From Marchantia polymorpha subsp. ruderalis (taxonomy: Eukaryota > Streptophyta > Marchantiopsida > Marchantiales > Marchantiaceae): a DNA stretch of 64,000 nt. The stretch's first letter is position 1. The number at the start of each line of letters is the position of its first letter. The notes below the pieces were generated by a model that ran no database searches, was not told the DNA's origin, and worked only from the letters and a program-made list of their open reading frames with translations. Location: NCBI GenBank assembly GCA_037833965.1, contig AP031357.1, forward strand, positions 3,182,001 through 3,246,000, read 5' to 3'. A program made the translations under genes and the position numbers. Shown piece after piece: positions 63,083 through 64,000 of this stretch.

Positions 63083-64000
63083 GGAAGTCCTCTCCCTTAC
63101 GTTTCGCGTGCACAGCGAGAAGGATGCGAAGAGCCCATCAACCCGTGCAAGGCCTGAACGAAACGGGTGGCAGGGCCTAGCCGCTCCACCTACTCTGTAG
63201 GTCTATCTCTCCCTCGCCTCCGTATAATTCGTTCCAGGCTCTCTTCTGTCCCTTTGTCTCGTTGCTAGTTGACTTTACCGCTACGACTTTGACCCACATT
63301 GCCCCGTTGCATCTTCAACGCACTAAAGGCCAGAGATACTTGAATTTGTGATAAGATTCATTTGCACTTTACAGACTTCATATTTCTTTGCTAGAGTGAG
63401 AATTCTATTCCTGAAAGTTGTCACTCCAGACGTTTAGGAATGAAAGATCGTTATAGTGAAGATCATATCATTTCGAGGTTTAAATAAATATATTTCATTC
63501 ATGTTAAGGTAAAATTATTATTTTGTCTTTTTATCAAAATGATTCAAATTATTAACAATATATTACTAATATTCCTATTTCTAAATTGATTGTTTAATCT
63601 CTTAGTGAAATAAAATTTCAACTAAATTTTAGTAGATTAAAAATTAATTCTGTCTTAACAGAATTTATAAGCTTGACAACTAATCTCAAATAAAACATTA
63701 TATGAATTTGAGTGATAAGATCAGTGAAATAATGAAGATGTCACCAATCATATGACGATTGTTAAATCAGATATCAACGAGCATGAAATAGCCAACAGTT
63801 AGGTCAGATTTGTAGTTATCATCACTTGCACTTCCATTTGAATTACGTCATGTTAGAGAAAAATTAGTCCTAAAAATAAGATGTGAATAATGATAAGTAT
63901 TATATAGTTTATAAACATTTATGAAATATGAATTATAAACAAAAATTATTATTTTTACATGATATATAGATATTCAAAGTTTTTTCATGTTTTGATGTTT
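63083..64000. other. Intergenic DNA becoming AT-rich, nothing recognised
   Basis: Balanced composition to about 63450, then strongly AT-rich to the window end. No gene or element border seen. Confidence 0.5.

Overview
The window reads as plant nuclear DNA, most likely from a bryophyte (liverwort or moss). The grounds are plant-type transposons, an eight-cysteine lipid-transfer-type protein, a Lys/Pro-rich secreted wall-type protein, and TATA-driven short genes in AT-rich DNA. The lineage is an inference from gene style, not from a marker gene.

Layout. 1-4859: no confident gene; one possible exon at 4000-4329 (-). 4860-10930: a decayed tandem satellite of about 200-230 bp units, interrupted by a dead Tigger/pogo transposon (5673-7273) with TA target duplications. 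11301-49829: almost entirely two large divergent insertions of one unrecognised element family. L (11301-31649, -) is flanked by TGCGT and R (33059-49829, +) by ACTCG, with 1.4 kb of AT-rich old DNA between them. 49835-64000: sparse DNA with two believable genes, a Lys/Pro-rich secreted protein (53092-53757, +) and an LTP-like protein (59324-59668, -).

The family in L and R has 5' ends TGTGGTA(A/C)CCCAC and 3' ends GTGGGTTATTACA, which form an imperfect 13-bp terminal inverted repeat. It makes 5-bp target duplications. The deduced unit is 4.8-5.3 kb: about 1.4 kb of GC-rich leader full of short palindromes, one long reading frame (about 957 codons in R once insertions and lesions are discounted: an N-terminal globular part, a Pro/Ser/Ala linker, a C-terminal coiled coil), and about 1 kb of 3' noncoding DNA with a TATA box. 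No reverse transcriptase, integrase or transposase is visible in it. Each outer element carries a second family member nested in its own coding sequence: 44682-48282 in R (duplication TTGTC) and 13117-28658 in L (duplication GGGAT).

Two nearly identical 7.86-kb Ty3/Gypsy retrotransposons lie in opposite orientation inside the nested complex (19276-27134, -; 34471-42330, +). Each has identical-length 858-bp LTRs, a tRNA-Glu-type primer site, an extra zinc-knuckle ORF and an intact 1588-aa Gag-Pol. They are the core of a 12.1-kb almost perfect inverted repeat (15030-27134 versus 34471-46576). The left arm carries R-derived sequence beyond the retrotransposon and ends in a chimeric junction. This fits a recent non-allelic copying event from R into L seeded by the two inverted Gypsy copies; an assembly error is the main alternative.
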